A DNA stretch of 64,000 nucleotides from contig NC_087155.1 in the NCBI RefSeq assembly GCF_035594125.1, forward strand, positions 1,015,001 through 1,079,000, in the 5' to 3' direction. The notes below the pieces were generated by a model, which worked only from the letters and a program-made list of their open reading frames with translations, made no database searches and was not told the origin of the DNA. Every line of letters starts with the position of its first letter. The stretch's first letter is position 1. A program made the position numbers and the translations under genes. The DNA is from Scylla paramamosain. Taxonomy: Eukaryota; Arthropoda; Malacostraca; Decapoda; Portunidae. Below, piece by piece: positions 32,705-43,504 of this stretch.

Positions 32705-32824
32705 CTAGTGCTAGTCATTGATTGCGCGGATATAGCTGCATGCGTGGCCATCCAGGGGTGGGAGAGGCAAGGAGCGCCCAGCCACACTACTCATAAAAAC
32801 ATGTACATTGATTTCACGCGTTAA
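32705..32824 (+). CDS. Candidate terminal coding exon behind CT array
   Basis: CT array plus CCCCGTTACGTCTCACAG gives a strong acceptor. The frame reads 39 codons beginning LVLVIDCADIAACVAIQGWE and ending NMYIDFTR before TAA, with no repeat content. A hydrophobic start with Asp and Cys is protein-like, but no family is recognised. No AATAAA found within the next 60 bp. Confidence 0.35.
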   Translation, partial: LVLVIDCADIAACVAIQGWERQGAPSHTTHKNMYIDFTR

Positions 32825-32883
32825 ACTTTCTCGTCATATGTGCAGGTGTTCACGTTAGCGCTGTTAGGATAGGGAAGGGGAAG

Positions 32884-33096
<213 letters not shown>

Positions 33097-33152
33097 GGCT
33101 TCTGTTTCGCTTCATAGATACACAACACTTCTAACGTGTCAATGCCAGGAGC

Positions 33153-33153
<1 letters not shown>

Positions 33154-33216
<63 letters not shown>
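33154..33216. repeat. (CA)31 microsatellite
   Basis: CA array lying 58 bp from, and inverted relative to, the GT array at 33032-33095. Confidence 0.97.
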
Positions 33217-33218
<2 letters not shown>

Positions 33219-33599
33219 TGCGTTAGAGAAGTGTTTTTTTTTTATTTACTTATTTTATTACTTTTTTGTACAGCTGCATCAAACGTATAAACACTTTGCC
33301 CTTTATTTATTTTTTTACCGCCCAATGCTACCCAGTGTGACACTCACTCATACTCTTACCCAGAAATTGTGGTTTTTATGAATACACGGCAAGTTTGTCA
33401 TGCAGTGATTTGGTGAAGTGTGGCTGTAGCTGTTGGGAACACTGGGCATCCGCTTATGAGTGTGGGTGTGTATGAGTGTTGGTGGTTGTTTGCAGTGTAC
33501 AGAGTGTAGGACTGGATGGGCTATAGTGGGTTAGGCTGGGACAGGAAAGTGCTCTGTCAGGAACTTTAGAAATCAGGAATTGTAGTCTCTAATATTTGT

Positions 33600-33860
33600 A
33601 TCTCCTACCTCGAGCCGTCATAACAGGACCTACTCTAGTGGAAGTTATTGGGGTTTCCAAGGATGTTTTCGTGATTCTAATGATAAGTTGAACAGGTTCC
33701 TGACAGACAGTGAATGTTATATAGGTTTTCCGTGTTTTCGTGACTCTAGTGAAAGTTCAACACGCTCCAGAGAAAGTTATTGATATTCTTAAATGAATAT
33801 TCATGGTTGTAGTAATAGTTTAATGAGGTCCAGTGGAAGTTATTGATGTTTATGGAGAGG
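33600..33860 (+). mobile_element. Dispersed-family array, forward
   Basis: Three tandem-like units with TCTAGTGGAAGTTATTGG, GATTCTAATGATAAGTTGAA and GACTCTAGTGAAAGTTCAAC cores. The same phrases recur in reverse at 24.1-24.5, 37.9, 43.5 and 49.7 kb. Confidence 0.55.
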
Positions 33861-33980
33861 AAAGATAGAAAGATATAAGCAGGAATATGTTATGCAGTGG
33901 ATGTGTCAAGAATTAATTATCTGTCCCCAAATTGACGTCACAGCAAAAGAATATATACATTCCTTTTCTGGTATATAACA

Positions 33981-33984
<4 letters not shown>

Positions 33985-34065
<81 letters not shown>
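33985..34065. repeat. (CT)40 microsatellite
   Basis: Uninterrupted CT array ending directly in AG. Confidence 0.98.
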
Positions 34066-34067
<2 letters not shown>

Positions 34068-34068
<1 letters not shown>

Positions 34069-34280
34069 GCGTGATGGTCACCTGCACATTCTGGCGTGGT
34101 ATCGGAAACTTTTCACCTGTCAGTTATCGGGCCTCGCGGTGCAACACTCGCCAACACTTATTAACTGGTGCTGTTGATAAGTGTTGCCGAGGGATGGAGA
34201 GTGATAGACCTGGACAGGATGGCGGAAAGAGGGGAGGAATTAATTTATTGTTCTGTTCTTTGATAATTATTAATTTTTAA
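34068..34280 (+). CDS. Candidate terminal coding exon directly after CT array
   Basis: The 80-bp CT array ends in CAG at 34067 and a 70-codon frame follows at once, starting CVMVTCTFWRGIGNFSPVSY, with a middle DKCCRGMESDRPGQDGGKRG and a hydrophobic end to TAA at 34280. The alternative frame is also open 37 codons (GHLHILAWYRKLFTCQLSGL). Good acceptor, unknown product, frame uncertain. Confidence 0.3.
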
Positions 34281-34299
34281 GGCTACAGAAGTGTTTTTC

Positions 34300-34400
34300 C
34301 TGTTGCTAATGCAAAATCCAAGTAAAACTATCACCAGAATCATTTAAGACACTTGGAAATCCGTACGTTGAAGGTAGTCAAGATAGGAAGCATAAGTGTT
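34300..34400 (-). mobile_element. Dispersed-family fragment, reverse
   Basis: GCTAATGCAAAATCCAAGTAA, ACTATCACCAGAATCATTT and CTTGGAAATCC match the reverse family core. Confidence 0.4.
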
Positions 34401-34541
34401 CTCATTATTTCCATTTCCCAAATTAATATTTCCTCTCCTACATCATCATTTCCCGTCTCGCATTATTATTCCCTCTGCCGCATTATTATTTCCTCTGCCA
34501 TGCGTGTAAGTCTGAGAGGATCGCGTCCCGGGCCATTCTAG

Positions 34542-34590
34542 CCTCGCATCTGACTCAGCCATGAAGCAGACTAATGATTACAACGCGGAG
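34542..34590 (+). CDS. Candidate 5' coding exon (MKQTNDYNAE)
   Basis: Acceptor-like ends at CCATTCTAG (34541) and GACTCAG (34558) precede ATG 34561 in fair context (CAGCCATGA). Ten codons, MKQTNDYNAE, lead to a near-perfect donor GAG/GTAAGC in phase 0. The frame is open upstream for 17 more codons. It lies 65 bp before a MITE-like element. Confidence 0.35.
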
Positions 34591-34655
34591 GTAAGCGTCT
34601 CAGCGTTCCAGCGTCTCACAGCACAGGGAAGGGTTCGCCTCACAACAAAGGTCAT

Positions 34656-34866
34656 TATTCTGAAACGCTTTGCTTTCTCCGACGACTATTTTGCTGGACC
34701 ACAGAGATGATTGGCTGGATTTTTAAGACAGCTTTTCCTTTTAATATAATGTAGACATCTTATTAATGTCACTAGAACCGTAAAAAAAAAAATTCTTAAA
34801 TTCGTGTAGCTTCAACCAGGGCCTTTCGAAAGTAGTAGAGATTCGGACGCGAAGTGTTTCAGAATA
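34656..34866 (-). mobile_element. MITE-like element with 18-bp terminal inverted repeats
   Basis: Left end TATTCTGAAACGCTTTGC and right end GCGAAGTGTTTCAGAATA are inverted repeats matching at 16 of 18 positions. The 211-bp body carries the reverse dispersed-family core (TTAATGTCACTAGAACCGT, an A run, then TTCTTAAA). No coding capacity. It is the best-preserved member of the family in this window. Target-site duplication is not obvious. Confidence 0.6.
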
Positions 34867-34889
34867 CGGTCCAAAGATGCGGCGGTGGA

Positions 34890-35003
34890 ATGCAAACGCC
34901 CAAGCAGGCGCCCCAAGGGAACGCCAGGAAGAAAGGACGAGGAGGCGGCAGGGCTGTTGACAGAGATAGAGGAAAACAAGCCATGTTGGGAGCGAGCAAA
35001 TAA
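34890..35003 (+). CDS. Short basic ATG frame
   Basis: ATG 34890 to TAA 35003, 37 codons, starting MQTPKQAPQGNARKKGRGGG; Lys/Arg/Gly-rich and non-repetitive, beginning 23 bp after the MITE-like element. Chance frame in purine-rich DNA is likely. Confidence 0.15.
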   Translation: MQTPKQAPQGNARKKGRGGGRAVDRDRGKQAMLGASK

Positions 35004-35268
35004 GCCTGCAAAAAGAACACTAGCGAGCGAGGACGAAGAAGGCTGCGGCACTGAATGAAATGTATGAGAAAATGGAAACTTAAAAGCTTCTGAAAAAAAA
35101 AATCTTTACGGAAAAGCTTGAGAGCAGAGATCAAACAACAAAGAATTTGACTCGAATGCAACATTATAAAAGGACAAAATAAGCAATGTCATAGCAGAGG
35201 AGGAGAACGAAAGAATTGGAAAACTTTTAAATGAAGAGAATCCTGGAAGAAGATAAGATGGCAAATGA

Positions 35269-35307
35269 GAGAGAGAGAGAGAGAGTGAGAGAGAGAGAGA
35301 GAGAGAG
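35269..35307. repeat. (GA)19 microsatellite
   Basis: GA array with one GTGA interruption. Confidence 0.95.
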
Positions 35308-35382
35308 CAGATATAAGCAAGATTTTATACTAAGAAGATGAAGAAAATATCAAGAACAACAAAAGGTAATGAAGAATCTTAC

Positions 35383-35601
35383 CACAGTCTTAGCCAGGTG
35401 AAGTAAAACGCGCCAGACACCCCGGTGGCGTGCATTCAGCTTCTCGCCTCCCGGTGGCGCATCGCTGCAGTGGAGGAGGTCAAGTCCATCGTGATATAAA
35501 GGGAAAAGCCCCATGTTAGGGCTAATTGCGCTGCCACCGTCCGTCAAGGCCCGTGTGCCATTACGTCCCGAGGGGAGCTGACGCTGTAACTTTTGATTAA
35601 A
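35383..35601 (-). CDS. Candidate internal coding exon, 73 codons
   Basis: On the minus strand CACACTCATCGACAG is the acceptor and GTG/GTAAGATT a strong donor; both junctions are in phase 0. The peptide starts FNQKLQRQLPSGRNGTRALT and includes MGLFPLYHDGLDLLHC and RHRGVWRVLLHLAKTV. It is CpG-rich at third positions, unrepetitive and unlike neighbouring DNA. The frame is open upstream to about 35706, so another acceptor (CCACTAACAG) could extend it. No family recognised. A TATA-like TATAAAG (35495-35501) and donor-like GCAG/GTAAGAG (35752) lie on the plus strand of the same island, the rival reading. Confidence 0.45.
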
Positions 35602-35806
35602 CTGTCGATGAGTGTGGCCTGTTAGTGGGCGGCCATGTGCACAGCGGCGCACTTTGCGAGCGTCATTGCTCGCCGTGTGGCGTGTGCGCGCGGGCCGAGG
35701 GAAGGCTCAGGGTTCATTTGATGCCGCTGTCATTCCTACGGCAGTGTAGCAGGTAAGAGTGATGCGCCTTGAAGTCTTTGACTGACATATCGTACTACAC
35801 CACTGG

Positions 35807-35945
35807 CAGAGATGGGTGTGAATATAAAAATACTAATGTATTAGAATACGTTTACTACAGATATATTACGAATACGAATACAGTGTAATACTGTTAATTC
35901 AGGTACGATTACTTTATGAAGAAAATATTCCTTAATTCTTCCCTA
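35807..35945 (+). mobile_element. hAT-like transposon terminus (possible)
   Basis: CAGAGATGGGTGTGAATA resembles hAT-type ends (CAG-G-TGGG), and the next 100 bp hold many AATAC/GTATT subterminal motifs, as in hAT elements. No matching inverted end was found within 1 kb, so this would be a solo end. Confidence 0.3.
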
Positions 35946-35949
35946 CGTA

Positions 35950-36810
35950 ATTTTCATTGAAAATAACTTCATGATGTGTTCAGCAAATCGATGAGCCAAA
36001 GCTATGCAATGGTGAAAGTAATTCAAGGATAATGACTTATGACCGGTAATAAAAATAGATGCCGCAGACACAATACACACCCGCGGCTATGGGAGCTGTG
36101 GGAACGCCTGCTAATCACACTTTTTTTATGTAAGAGGGGCACGGGCTAAAGGGAACAAAAAGACGCACCGTTACTTGGTCACTGAATACACTGTAACCTC
36201 CCGACATTCCACATCGCCGAACATGTAATATCTAAACACTCTAAACAGCAAAAATTGATCTAAAGATGGTATAACAACACTGATAAAAATTGCAACTTGA
36301 TCTAATTTTCTTCCCGTCACATCACCACAAGCAGACCTTGTGGTGCACATGCTTCTGATATTTGCTGACCTGCTTTCATATTAACCCTGAAATACTGAGC
36401 TTTGTCTCCTAGGCTTTGTCCTTGTAAGTCTTGATCACAACTGAGAGACCTTATATCTTCATCCTGTATTAAATTTCTGCGCTACTAATTTTCTTTACCA
36501 TTACTCATAAGTTCAATTTTCTGTCTAGCGTTATTTTCTGCACGCTAACAAAATGGTTCCTTCCTGTTTCTAACACGTCCTCGCTGTACAATCCCTTATA
36601 ATTCTCATGCGTAGTCTGTCTACCTCGCTGATACCATCAAGCTTATTCTGTCCATCTCATTAATACAGGAATTAACCGCAATCTTCATTTTTTCATCCCT
36701 TTTAATGATAAATTCAGAAATTTTAATGATAAATTAAAAAAGGCGAGCATGAAGGCATCCTCGAAGTTAAATTGGCTAACTTTCTTGCATTCTTCTCCAA
36801 TAGTTTTTTT
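35950..36810. other. Spacer
   Basis: Mixed AT-rich sequence with an exact TTTTAATGATAAATT direct repeat near 36700 and 36720. No gene, array or element identified. Confidence 0.5.
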
Positions 36811-36819
36811 TTTTTTTGT

Positions 36820-36853
36820 GTGTGTGTGTGTAATAATAATAATAATAATAATA
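36820..36853. repeat. (GT)6(AAT)7 array
   Basis: Short GT run followed by AAT triplets. Confidence 0.9.
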
Positions 36854-36962
36854 AATGGTTTATTCTTTAGGCAGTCAACAAACTGAAAATGTACATTGGG
36901 GGTGGGGAAATACTTAACATTAATCCTAAAGGTAAGTCAAATCTAGAAGAGACTATTGATTG

Positions 36963-37102
36963 ATGGCTCGCACCATGGTGGGAATCGCACTGAGTCTGTA
37001 CCGGTCCGTACGTGGCGCCTTTAGGGGCGTTATCTTATTGTGGTGTCTGGTGGCACGGGTAGGGCGAGGCGCGTCAGGCAGCAACATGTTTCTGAGACGT
37101 GG

Positions 37103-37141
<39 letters not shown>

Positions 37142-37142
37142 A
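36963..37142 (+). CDS. ATG frame running into GT array
   Basis: ATG 36963 opens MARTMVGIALSLYRSVRGAF with a hydrophobic stretch VILLWCLVARV and then FLRRG before entering the GT array (VCVC) and stopping at 37142. The first 46 codons are non-repetitive and could be a 5' coding exon spliced near the array. No clear donor outside the array. Confidence 0.25.
37104..37138. repeat. (GT)17 microsatellite
   Basis: Uninterrupted GT array. Confidence 0.96.
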
Positions 37143-37410
37143 GCGCCATATTAACTTTTTTCTTTGCTCATTTTTGTTCTCTTGGCCAGAATTTGAAAAA
37201 TGAGAAAAAAGGAGGAGCGTGTAGTGTGGCCGAGGTGACTCAGTGAAGGATGAACACACCCCCAGCACTCCAACAAACTAGCCTATTTTTCGCCGCCACG
37301 CTTCTTGGTAAAGAATGGCTTGCTTCTCGCTCTTTTATGTCTCTTAGTGATGCTGTAAGTGTTTTTGTAATGTGAAGTGGTGTTTACATTCATTCATTCA
37401 GTCTGTCATC

Positions 37411-37412
<2 letters not shown>

Positions 37413-37491
<79 letters not shown>
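37413..37491. repeat. (CT)39 microsatellite
   Basis: Uninterrupted CT array. Confidence 0.98.
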
Positions 37492-37496
<5 letters not shown>

Positions 37497-37702
37497 CATT
37501 CTTTTTTTTTTATCGACACATACAAACAGATATACAGAGTAACCGACATATATGCATAGAGAATGCCTTGTATATTTCCATATAGATTATTTACAATACT
37601 GTTTCTATTGCGTGTGTGCGAACATGCAACGCGCGATTTTTTTCTATTACATATTTTTAAGCTTGTGTCGTTGCGGGCTGGGAAAGCATACTTACTTCGT
37701 GA

Positions 37703-37703
<1 letters not shown>

Positions 37704-37751
<48 letters not shown>

Positions 37752-37771
37752 ACAGCCACGCCACACACACA

Positions 37772-37845
<74 letters not shown>

Positions 37846-37863
37846 AGCACACACACACACACA
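37704..37863. repeat. (GT)22 - 13 bp - (CA)n inverted pair
   Basis: GT array 37704-37748, spacer containing GAACAGCCACGCC, then CA arrays to 37841 and 37849-37863. The arrays are complementary and could form a long hairpin. Confidence 0.97.
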
Positions 37864-37944
37864 AGTTGTAGAGACCAGGGGTTGCACCTTGAAAACTATA
37901 TTTTTTTCATTTATTCATTTCTTAATATTATCATTCATTTATTT

Positions 37945-38065
37945 ATTTAACTTTTTGATGATGCAGAATCCTTCTTAAATTTAGTAATGCAGACTTTTTT
38001 TTTCATCTTATTACTAGAATCATGAAAATATCCTTTGTAACTTCCGCTACAGCTTCTAAATGGGT
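37945..38065 (-). mobile_element. Dispersed-family copy, reverse
   Basis: TTTGATGATGCAGAATCCTTC, TTACTAGAATCATGAAAATA and CTTTGTAACTTCCGC give the clearest reverse core of the family. Confidence 0.55.
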
Positions 38066-38069
38066 TCAA

Positions 38070-38880
38070 TATAAGACGCTAACACGTTTGCCTTCCCAGA
38101 CCACTACGGCGACTCTTCTCCCCAGTGGGGTGTGTGTGTGCTTAGCAATCGAGGGACCCTGGCAAATCATTCCTCATGGCAAGAGTAGCCAACTGTAGGT
38201 GACACGTTGTAATAAATCCTTTTTGCCTAGAAATGGATCACAAAACCAATATTGTCGCACATACGTCGAAGATATAGAAGATTAATTACCTGGAAAACGG
38301 TTATATTTTCTTCGCAAATCTTTGATCTACTGCCCACCCAAATCCCAAGAACCGAGTAAGCCAAGTACAATTTCGCACTAAAATGTAAGGAAAATAAATA
38401 ATTACACAAAATGAACTAAGTATTATTACTCACCCAGACACACAGGCCAGGGAAACCAGATGCAACTCACTCAATTTAATTAACCGAGTAAATAAAACAC
38501 AATTCACACAAACCCAACAACCTAGCAAACCAAGCACACTCAAACCCAAACAACTAAATACTCACTCAACTTCAAGAACCCAATAAAGCGACAACTTTTA
38601 ACTCCACAAAACACATTCCTAAAATTTCCTCTCTGAAAGCGTTGGGAGACACATAACTAACATTTTTTCATCCCATAAGCACACAAACTAAAAATACTTC
38701 AACCCAGAAACACACATTCCTAAAATTTCTCTCCTTGAAAGCTAGGGCGGCACTCACTCCACCTCTTGCATCTCTCGGGTAACAAATTTCTATTGTTTTG
38801 CCTCCCTAAGCCGTGTGTGCTTGATCCCGGGGAGCTTGAAGGAGGAGGACACAGATATTTTCCGGTGCGCCGCGACAAGC
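38070..38880. other. Spacer with duplicated phrases
   Basis: CACATTCCTAAAATTTCYTCTC-TGAAAGC occurs at about 38610 and 38706, and CACTCAACTT/CAAACCCAA phrases recur, pointing to old ~95-bp duplications. No coding signal. Confidence 0.5.
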
Positions 38881-38911
38881 AAAAGACGCCGCCTCGTACT
38901 TACACACGATA

Positions 38912-39256
38912 ATGGTTCCACAAATCAAACTAATGGCGTATTCATCTTGCAGCATCCCAAGAGATCATCTGTTGCTGGAGTCCCGATCCCTTAACGAGGC
39001 AGAGGCGGCGGCGGTGGCTCCTTGGCACACACACACGCACACACACACACACATTACGTTATCTCGTAGTTCTCACAGTATGCTTCCCTGTGCTGTGTGT
39101 CTTGTTTTCACAGCCTTGTTCCTCTGCTTCTGTCGCCTAACTGCATGCTTGCTTTTTATATTTCTTGCTAGTCTTATCTTTCTGACCTGTTGTTATTTTC
39201 TTGTTATATTTTCCTCTTTGTGTCGTCCGCTGCTTCAGTTTGTGTGTCTGTTATGA
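38912..39256 (+). CDS. 114-codon ATG frame, partly repeat-derived
   Basis: ATG 38912 opens MVPQIKLMAYSSCSIPRDHL, then SRSLNEAEAAAVAPW, a His/Thr stretch from a CA array (39026-39053), and a hydrophobic tail that is the first unit of a tandem repeat. The first 38 codons are complex and plausible; TTCATCTTGCAG inside is acceptor-like. Real coding, if any, would be limited to the 5' third. Confidence 0.25.
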   Translation: MVPQIKLMAYSSCSIPRDHLLLESRSLNEAEAAAVAPWHTHTHTHTHITLSRSSHSMLPCAVCLVFTALFLCFCRLTACLLFIFLASLIFLTCCYFLVIFSSLCRPLLQFVCLL

Positions 39257-39720
39257 TCCAATTTTTTTTTTTTCCCGAGCCTTATTCCTCTGCATTCTAT
39301 ATCCCTGGCAGTCTTATCTATCTGACCTGTTGCTAATTTCTTTTTCTTGTTACCCTTTCCTCCTGTGTTGTTTGTCTTCTAGGTACTTGAATTCGTGTCT
39401 CGATTGTCATCCCGGTGTTTTCCGAGCCTCGTTCCTCTGCTTCTCTCTCCTACCTGTATTTCTTGCTAGTCTTATCTTTCTGATCTGTTGTTATTTTCTT
39501 CTGTTATCTTTTCCTCCTTGTGGTGTATGCTTCTTGAATTCGTCTCGATCATCATTCTAATGTTTCCCAAGCCTTGTTCTTTTGCTTCTGTCTACGAAAT
39601 GCATGTTTGTTTTCTATATTCTTGGCAGCCTCATTTTTCTGACCTGTTGCTACTTTTATGCTATCTTTTCCTTCTTATCTTGTCTTCTACTTGAGTCTTT
39701 CTCTCGACTATCATTCGAAC
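39113..39720 (+). repeat. 146-166-bp tandem repeat, four units
   Basis: GCCTTGTTCCTCTGCTTCTG-type starts occur at 39113, 39279, 39425 and 39571. Each unit repeats CTTGSYAGTCTTATCTWTCTGA and TGTTGYTATTTTC. The repeated hydrophobic translation (ASLIFLTCCYF) is a consequence. Confidence 0.9.
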
Positions 39721-39954
39721 GATAGTTAACACTTTACTATAATTCTATATACAGTTGTTAAAGATGCGTCATCAGTTGTTTTAGGGTAAATCAACACTAG
39801 CAAATTACTGTTATATCGCAACATGTTCTATTACAGCGCTAGGAGACCTCACCTGTATAACACAGCAATACTCCTCGGTCCTCACTCGTTTCAGTAACCT
39901 ATTCTTGAAGTGTTGTGCCGTTTTCTTTTTCTTTCCCGTACACAATTTATGCAG

Positions 39955-40190
39955 ATGACTTTGTAGGTAAGGCGGGTACTGGGAGCCATAAAACAAGATT
40001 GATAGTAATAGCATTTTGCAAACTCCTACTACAAGTGTCTCAAGGCGAATCTGGTCACAAAAAAGTAGCAAATAGTTCCCTAGAGCATTACACGGTGCTC
40101 GTAAATTCAGACGTGCGTTGGGGATTGCTTACTGGCGGCTGTGAGAATGTTGCCAGGTGCGTGAGGGAGCGCAGGCAAGCCAGGAACTAG
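39955..40190 (+). CDS. Open frame with strong acceptor
   Basis: TTTTCTTTTTCTTTCCCGTACA followed by CAATTTATGCAG is a strong acceptor at 39954. The frame DDFVGKAGTGSHKTRLIVIA continues 78 codons to TAG at 40190; donor-like sites are TAG/GTAAGG (39966) and CAG/GTGCGT (40156). The GKAGTG stretch recalls a helicase Walker A but has two extra residues before KT and no other motif. Unknown. Confidence 0.25.
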
Positions 40191-40259
40191 TGTGATCAAG
40201 TCGTGGTGTCATGCGACAAGATGGGAGTGAAAGTATGCATATAACTCACTATCATTGGT

Positions 40260-40262
<3 letters not shown>

Positions 40263-40326
<64 letters not shown>
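40263..40326. repeat. (CT)32 microsatellite
   Basis: Uninterrupted CT array. Confidence 0.98.
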
Positions 40327-40329
<3 letters not shown>

Positions 40330-40930
40330 AAATTCCTTTTAAGATATCGAAAAAATGCCTTAATTAAGACGATAAACCCCAGATTATCTCTTGTTTAAAT
40401 GAAACTTGAATAGTAAAATAATATCTTGTATACTTTTTCAACCAACAATATTTGAATAGCGATATATTGACTGACGGCAGTGCCACCGAGAGTACGAGTT
40501 TGTGTCACAATGACAGACAAACAGTCGATGTTACTGCAGTCACAAACAAAACACTAAAAATTTGAAGTAAAATATCCGGGTATTTACATCATTCACCTAC
40601 ACAAACCTTCCCCATGCACTGATATATTTACTGTTATCGTTTCCAGTTGATTATTAAAAATATCTGTTCTTTAAATCGTAAACATATTTTCACTATTCCA
40701 CTTTCTTCATAAAGACTCCCATCAATGCAATGGTTTTCATATCATACTTTTAAAAATGATCAAGTGTTGATTTTATAGACATATACTGAAGAACTACCTT
40801 TTTAAGAAGGAAATATATCGTTCCTGAGTAATCATAACAATGGAATAGCGATGCAGCGTTCCTTGTGCTGTGACTCTGGCTGCGAACACTGAGCACTGAC
40901 ACTTGACCGCAAAAAACTGCAGAATATGTA
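40330..40930. other. AT-rich spacer
   Basis: No array, duplication or exon signal identified. Confidence 0.5.
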
Positions 40931-40934
40931 GTCC

Positions 40935-41171
40935 TTATTGGAAAGAACACACAACTAGAACCGACGACCGTGCCATGAGGCCGAATCGGAGCTTGTCACG
41001 TGCATAGTGTGTGAGGCGGGAGGCGAAGAACAGAGAAAGGAACCAGAAGGCGGGAAGGGGTAGGGAGGAGACAGAGGGCGGGGAACTGGAGGCAGGAAGG
41101 TGGCTGCAAAAAGGATCACAACGCGGACATGGAGCTTCTCCTCGTCCTGCTTGCATAATGGAAGTGATCAT
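40935..41171 (-). other. 78-codon ATG frame on minus strand
   Basis: ATG 41171 to TAA 40935 reads MITSIMQAGRGEAPCPRCDP and ends ARDKLRFGLMARSSVLVVCS. The plus strand is also open (41011-41307, charged). The plus strand is purine-rich at 41010-41110, so both may be chance. No splice or promoter signal stands out. Confidence 0.2.
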
Positions 41172-42169
41172 TGAGACACCGCCTTTGTTCGCGATGACAA
41201 TGTGGACACTCTTATTAAATCATCCTTCTCAAGACGACGCTGCGAGACTCAGCCATTGTTTTCGTTCAAGACGTCTTAATGATTTTTTTAAAGTATCAGG
41301 AGGCTGACCAAGGCCGCGGAAATGAGTATAAAAAAAAGAAAAATCCATAGAAATTTCTAACATTAGATTTAGTAAGGAAAGGTAGATCGCCAGTGTACCG
41401 TCCTTTACGGAATCCATACTAACAAGAAAAAAAAAGAAAAGTTTGAGAACAGTGAGGTGCTTCAGTTTTCTATTGGGAATTGACCAGACAGGCTTTAGGA
41501 AGGCAAGAAATTAAGGTAACGGGACATCAGTTTGGAGGTCTGGAGCGGTCGCCTTTTTTTAGGAAAAAGTTGAATGTGGACAGATCTCCAGCAACGAAGA
41601 AATGCTGATCGACAGAAGGAAAAGGCTGACCACGCAAGGAGCAAACACGGAAACACAATTACAGAGAACAATAAGACGGATCTATCAAGCTTTCCGGGGA
41701 TCAAGGCCAGAGAGGAAATAGAAAACATAATTATAAAGATTTTCTATGTCAGACATGATATTCTGAAGGTTTAGGGATGGAGGAACAATCACAGAATCAT
41801 CCAGTCTGGAATTATCAGGAAATGCCTGAGAGGAGTTTGATATATTAAGACATCTCGGAACCGTAATCAAAGGACAGTTCGACACGACGAAGTTCATGGT
41901 TTACTTAGAGAGTTAGATATTTAGTTAGTTACTTAGTGAATGTCTGCCTGCATGTCTGTCTGTCTTTCTCATATATATATCACAATAAAGTTTTAACATA
42001 AAATGACCAGATTCCACAATAAAAATGCAAAAAATTGAAAGGATTCTTAACAAAATTACAATTCCGTAATAACTACTAATAGATCAGAGTCATTAGAATA
42101 ATTGGAACGAGTGTGGCTGAAAAAAAAAATATATATAGAGAGAGAGGCTTAGTTTGAGTGGTGTGAAGG

Positions 42170-42384
<215 letters not shown>

Positions 42385-42439
42385 GCAGTTTGTGTGCCGT
42401 AGTTTGTGTTTGTGTATGTGTTGGTGTTGGTTTTGGTGT

Positions 42440-42687
42440 GCGTTCACTGGCGGATATGAAATTACCAATGCAAGGTCACCACGTCATTGGGATGGGTCGC
42501 TGGGGGAGGGAGGATTCGTCCTACTGTGCAGAATAGAACACTTAGCCAAGATTCCCTCGTCTTAAGGGGAAATTCGTGTCGAAACCGAGAAGAAGAAAAT
42601 CCTGCGTCGTTACTGTGGGACTTGGTTCGTTATCGTGAAAGCCACTTAACTGTTGTCGGCGACCTTACATTAAAAGCATTGATAATC

Positions 42688-42690
<3 letters not shown>
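42440..42690 (+). other. Complex island open in three plus frames
   Basis: After TGTGTTGCAG (42388) all plus frames remain open for 30-67 codons. One starts at ATG 42456 (MKLPMQGHHVIGMGRWGRED, 26 codons); another reads GGGRIRPTVQNRTLSQDSLV and WDLVRYRESHLTVVGDL to TAA 42690. Exon frame cannot be chosen. Confidence 0.2.
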
Positions 42691-42727
<37 letters not shown>

Positions 42728-42950
42728 ATTACTACTACTACTACAACACCAACTACTACTACTACTACTAATAATAATAATAATAATAACAATAATAATA
42801 TTAATAATAATGATAATAATAATAATAATAATAATAATAATAGTAATAATAATAACAATAATACTTTAAGTCCTGGCTTTGCGATGAGATTGGGGAGTCC
42901 AATACTAAATGTTTAAATATCAGCCTCAGATCTGCAGTGCGGCGGGGGGG

Positions 42951-42982
<32 letters not shown>
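42690..42982. repeat. (CA)16, ACT/AAT and (CA)13 arrays
   Basis: CA at 42690-42721, degenerate ACT then AAT triplets 42727-42865, and CA at 42955-42981. Confidence 0.95.
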
Positions 42983-42985
<3 letters not shown>

Positions 42986-43218
42986 ACACTTGCCTCGTGA
43001 GCGCCGTGGATGAAATGTTTTAGAAAGCCTCCACTTAACTAGCATCACGGAAACATTAAGGAGGAATAACGTTAATGCGAATAAGCATCATTTTTGTTAT
43101 GTTGGCGACGCTCAGCAGGAAATGTTTCGTCGTAGTAATGTAGCTTCTTGATGCATTAATATGAACAAATGTTTTATTCCAATCGTACTTAACATTACTG
43201 TGCGACATAAAGTTTCAT

Positions 43219-43285
<67 letters not shown>
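43219..43285. repeat. (AAT)22 microsatellite
   Basis: Uninterrupted AAT triplet array. Confidence 0.98.
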
Positions 43286-43287
<2 letters not shown>

Positions 43288-43504
43288 GATTTTCACACCG
43301 GACTAACATGCTTTTCTGAAGACTATAGAGGTAAATGTTTCAGTTAGTCACAACGAAATTTATTGCCCTCATTTGGTACCGAAACCTAAGATTTTGAGAC
43401 GAGGTTCATGGACTATTTCGTCATCGTATTCGTAAACGTTTATGGTCTCTCATCAGGAATAATGTTCAAAGGATAAATATACATACGAATATGATTATAC
43501 TGTT

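Noticed and set aside
39113..39720. CRISPR-like regularly spaced repeats
   Set aside because: Units are contiguous diverged tandem repeats without constant spacers; the same holds for the other minisatellites.
39975..40010. Walker A-like GKAGTGSHKT, possible Helitron/PIF1 helicase relic
   Set aside because: Two extra residues before KT and no further helicase motif in the remaining frame.
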